A model generated the notes under the pieces. It had not been told where the DNA came from and made no database searches. It was given only the letters and a program-made list of their open reading frames with translations. 64,000 nucleotides of DNA from Schizochytrium sp. TIO01 (lineage: Eukaryota > Sar > Bigyra > Thraustochytrida > Thraustochytriidae): the NCBI GenBank assembly GCA_004764695.1, contig SMSO01000037.1, positions 542,247-606,246 on the forward strand, in the 5' to 3' direction. Below, piece after piece: positions 62,727 to 64,000 of the stretch (within the stretch, counting starts at the first letter, position 1; each line of letters starts with the position of its first letter). The translations under genes and the position numbers were made by a program.

Positions 62727-63908
62727 ATGCCGGAGCTTGCCGAGGTAGAGTACTCGCGTTCTGTGCTTGAGACTCACGTGCAGGGCAAACGCATAGTGGA
62801 GGTGCTGACGCTTGAAAGTGGTGGCGGTCCTCGAGATGGGCAATTTGACGACAAAGTCTTCGAGTCCTCCTCGATCAAAGATGGAGAAGCTTTCGAAAAG
62901 GCCATGAAAAACATGTGGTGTGCCAAAGTTTTGCGTAAAGGCAAACAACTCTGGTGGGAGATGGAATGCGAGAATAATGGCAAACGTGAGGTTGCTTCAT
63001 TGCATCCTTTGTTTCATTTTCGAATGACTGGGTCATTTATTATTAAAGGAGTTGCATCTAATGGCTACAAAAGTTTTAAAGTTTACGATGAGGAGTGGCC
63101 TCCAAAGTTCACGAAATGCGAGTTTGTTCTTCATGACGGAACACGGGTGGCGTTTACGAACCAACGTCGCTTTGGTAGAATCTGTCTACGTGCAGATCCA
63201 CTCAACGAGGAGCCAATCTCAAGACTTGCACCAGATCCCTTAACAGACATGCCATCCCTGACAGATTTTACTGCGGCACTGAAGGCGTCAAAGCTCAGTA
63301 TCAAGGCTCTCCTGCTGGACCAGGAGCGTGTCGTATGCGGTGTAGGGAATTGGATTGTTGATGAAGTTGCTTTTCAGTCCCGTCTTCATCCAGAGCGTGT
63401 GGCAAACTCTTTGAGCGACGAAGAAATTACGACTGTTCACAAATCTATTCAGGATATCTGTTCAATTGCCTGCACTGCTCTTAAGGAACGCAAAGAGTTT
63501 CCAGAGGATTGGCTGTTTCACAAAAGGTGGAATAAAGGAAAAGGAATCAAAGACACAATTATGGGCCACCCTATAATATACATCACTGTCGGAGGTAGAA
63601 CTTCGGCGGTTGTTCCCGATCTACAGAAAAAAATTAAGGTGGCAGGGAAGATTAAAGAGGAGGTCTCAGCTGCATCAAATGAGGATGAAGCGAAGCAAGG
63701 TGAGACTTGTGTTGAGACTGCAACGCGACCAAAGCGAAAATCTTGCACTGCCACTTCTAAAAAAGAAAAGCAAGAATCTAGTGAACACATTAAAGACGTT
63801 GATGTGCCATCTTCAAGAAGAACTCGCTCACGATCAGCAATAAAACGAGTGAAAGCAGAAGCTTCTGAAGCACCTCGTTCGACGCGGTCTACTCGCAAAA
63901 CTAAATAG
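62727..63908 (+). CDS. FPG1: Formamidopyrimidine-DNA glycosylase (Fpg/MMH)
   Basis: A 393-aa base-excision repair enzyme of the Fpg/Nei family that removes oxidised purines such as FapyG/8-oxoG and cuts the abasic site. The N-terminus MPELAEVEYSRSVLE supplies the catalytic Pro (after Met removal) and Glu; RKGKQLWWEM carries the conserved Lys. FHFRMTGSFIIKGV, FTNQRRFGRICL, SIKALLLDQERVVCGVGNWI and VDEVAFQSRLHPERV follow, the last covering the helix-two-turn-helix region. The C-terminal ITVGGRTSAVVPDLQKK replaces the Cys4 zinc finger with the zincless finger seen in plant and fungal MMH proteins. After that, ~100 residues are Lys/Arg/Ser-rich with likely nuclear localisation signals, as in plant FPG1. 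The start is fixed by MPEL. Confidence 0.93.
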   Translation: MPELAEVEYSRSVLETHVQGKRIVEVLTLESGGGPRDGQFDDKVFESSSIKDGEAFEKAMKNMWCAKVLRKGKQLWWEMECENNGKREVASLHPLFHFRMTGSFIIKGVASNGYKSFKVYDEEWPPKFTKCEFVLHDGTRVAFTNQRRFGRICLRADPLNEEPISRLAPDPLTDMPSLTDFTAALKASKLSIKALLLDQERVVCGVGNWIVDEVAFQSRLHPERVANSLSDEEITTVHKSIQDICSIACTALKERKEFPEDWLFHKRWNKGKGIKDTIMGHPIIYITVGGRTSAVVPDLQKKIKVAGKIKEEVSAASNEDEAKQGETCVETATRPKRKSCTATSKKEKQESSEHIKDVDVPSSRRTRSRSAIKRVKAEASEAPRSTRSTRKTK

Positions 63909-64000
63909 CATCGTACAGATATAACGATCTTGATTTTTGGCCTTTGATTGGCTGAGAGGAAGTGCAAATTGTATTGAAGTTTACTACAGAATAAAAATTA

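Overview
The window is nuclear DNA from a single-celled, ciliated eukaryote. It carries spliceosomal introns (GTAAGT/GTACGT donors, CAG/TAG acceptors), large intron-poor genes on both strands, long low-complexity insertions in proteins, and tetranucleotide microsatellites in nearly every intergenic gap. It encodes HIRA, a GRIP-domain golgin, the ciliary transition-zone protein B9D2, WDR27, a plant-type Fpg/MMH DNA glycosylase and secreted Cys-rich proteins. I infer a heterokont/SAR-type protist, with a thraustochytrid (Labyrinthulomycetes) as first guess. No rRNA, tRNA or organelle sequence was found, so the taxonomy is inference only.

Layout. 0-2.8 kb: a (CTA)n array and unresolved minus-strand ORF pieces. 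2.8-5.4 kb (-): pyruvate kinase with a ~355-residue N-terminal extension. 6.2-7.0 kb (+): a four-exon TMEM234-like membrane protein that I reconstructed. 7-12 kb: no convincing gene. 12.1-16.3 kb (+): a SAM-domain plus MAPKK-like kinase. 16.5-19.1 kb (+): helical-repeat RNA-binding-type protein fused to a METTL21-like methyltransferase. 19.4-20.3 kb (-): B9D2. 21.2-22.8 kb (+): GRIP golgin. 22.8-25.7 kb (-): WDR27, three exons. 26.1-30.0 kb (+): HIRA, three exons. 30.4-31.3 kb (-): unknown protein. 34.1-35.3 kb (+): unknown acidic protein. 35.8-38.2 kb (-): armadillo/IQ protein. 39.3-40.7 kb (-): secreted protein with a duplicated Cys-rich domain. 41.5-43.8 kb (+): ASNSD1-type asparagine-synthetase-like protein with an inserted Cys-rich cluster. 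43.8-44.7 kb (-): FSH1/OVCA2 serine hydrolase. 46.3-48.5 kb (+): three-exon alpha/beta hydrolase. 48.6-58.5 kb: ten kilobases without a convincing gene, packed with microsatellites including a ~286 bp (TTTG)n array. 58.5-61.1 kb (+): type I membrane protein with a VWA domain and a beta-propeller. 61.5-62.3 kb (-): unknown. 62.7-63.9 kb (+): Fpg/MMH glycosylase.

The genes do not form a pathway. They are ordinary housekeeping and cell-biology genes in alternating orientation, with divergent pairs sharing short promoters (WDR27/HIRA 355 bp; unknown/FPG 411 bp) and tight convergent pairs (golgin/WDR27 30 bp apart; ASNSD1/FSH1 overlapping by 6 bp). The most unusual items are domain architectures (repeat-methyltransferase fusion, Cys-cluster insertion in ASNSD1, VWA-propeller receptor-like protein, extended pyruvate kinase) and the repeat-rich gene desert.
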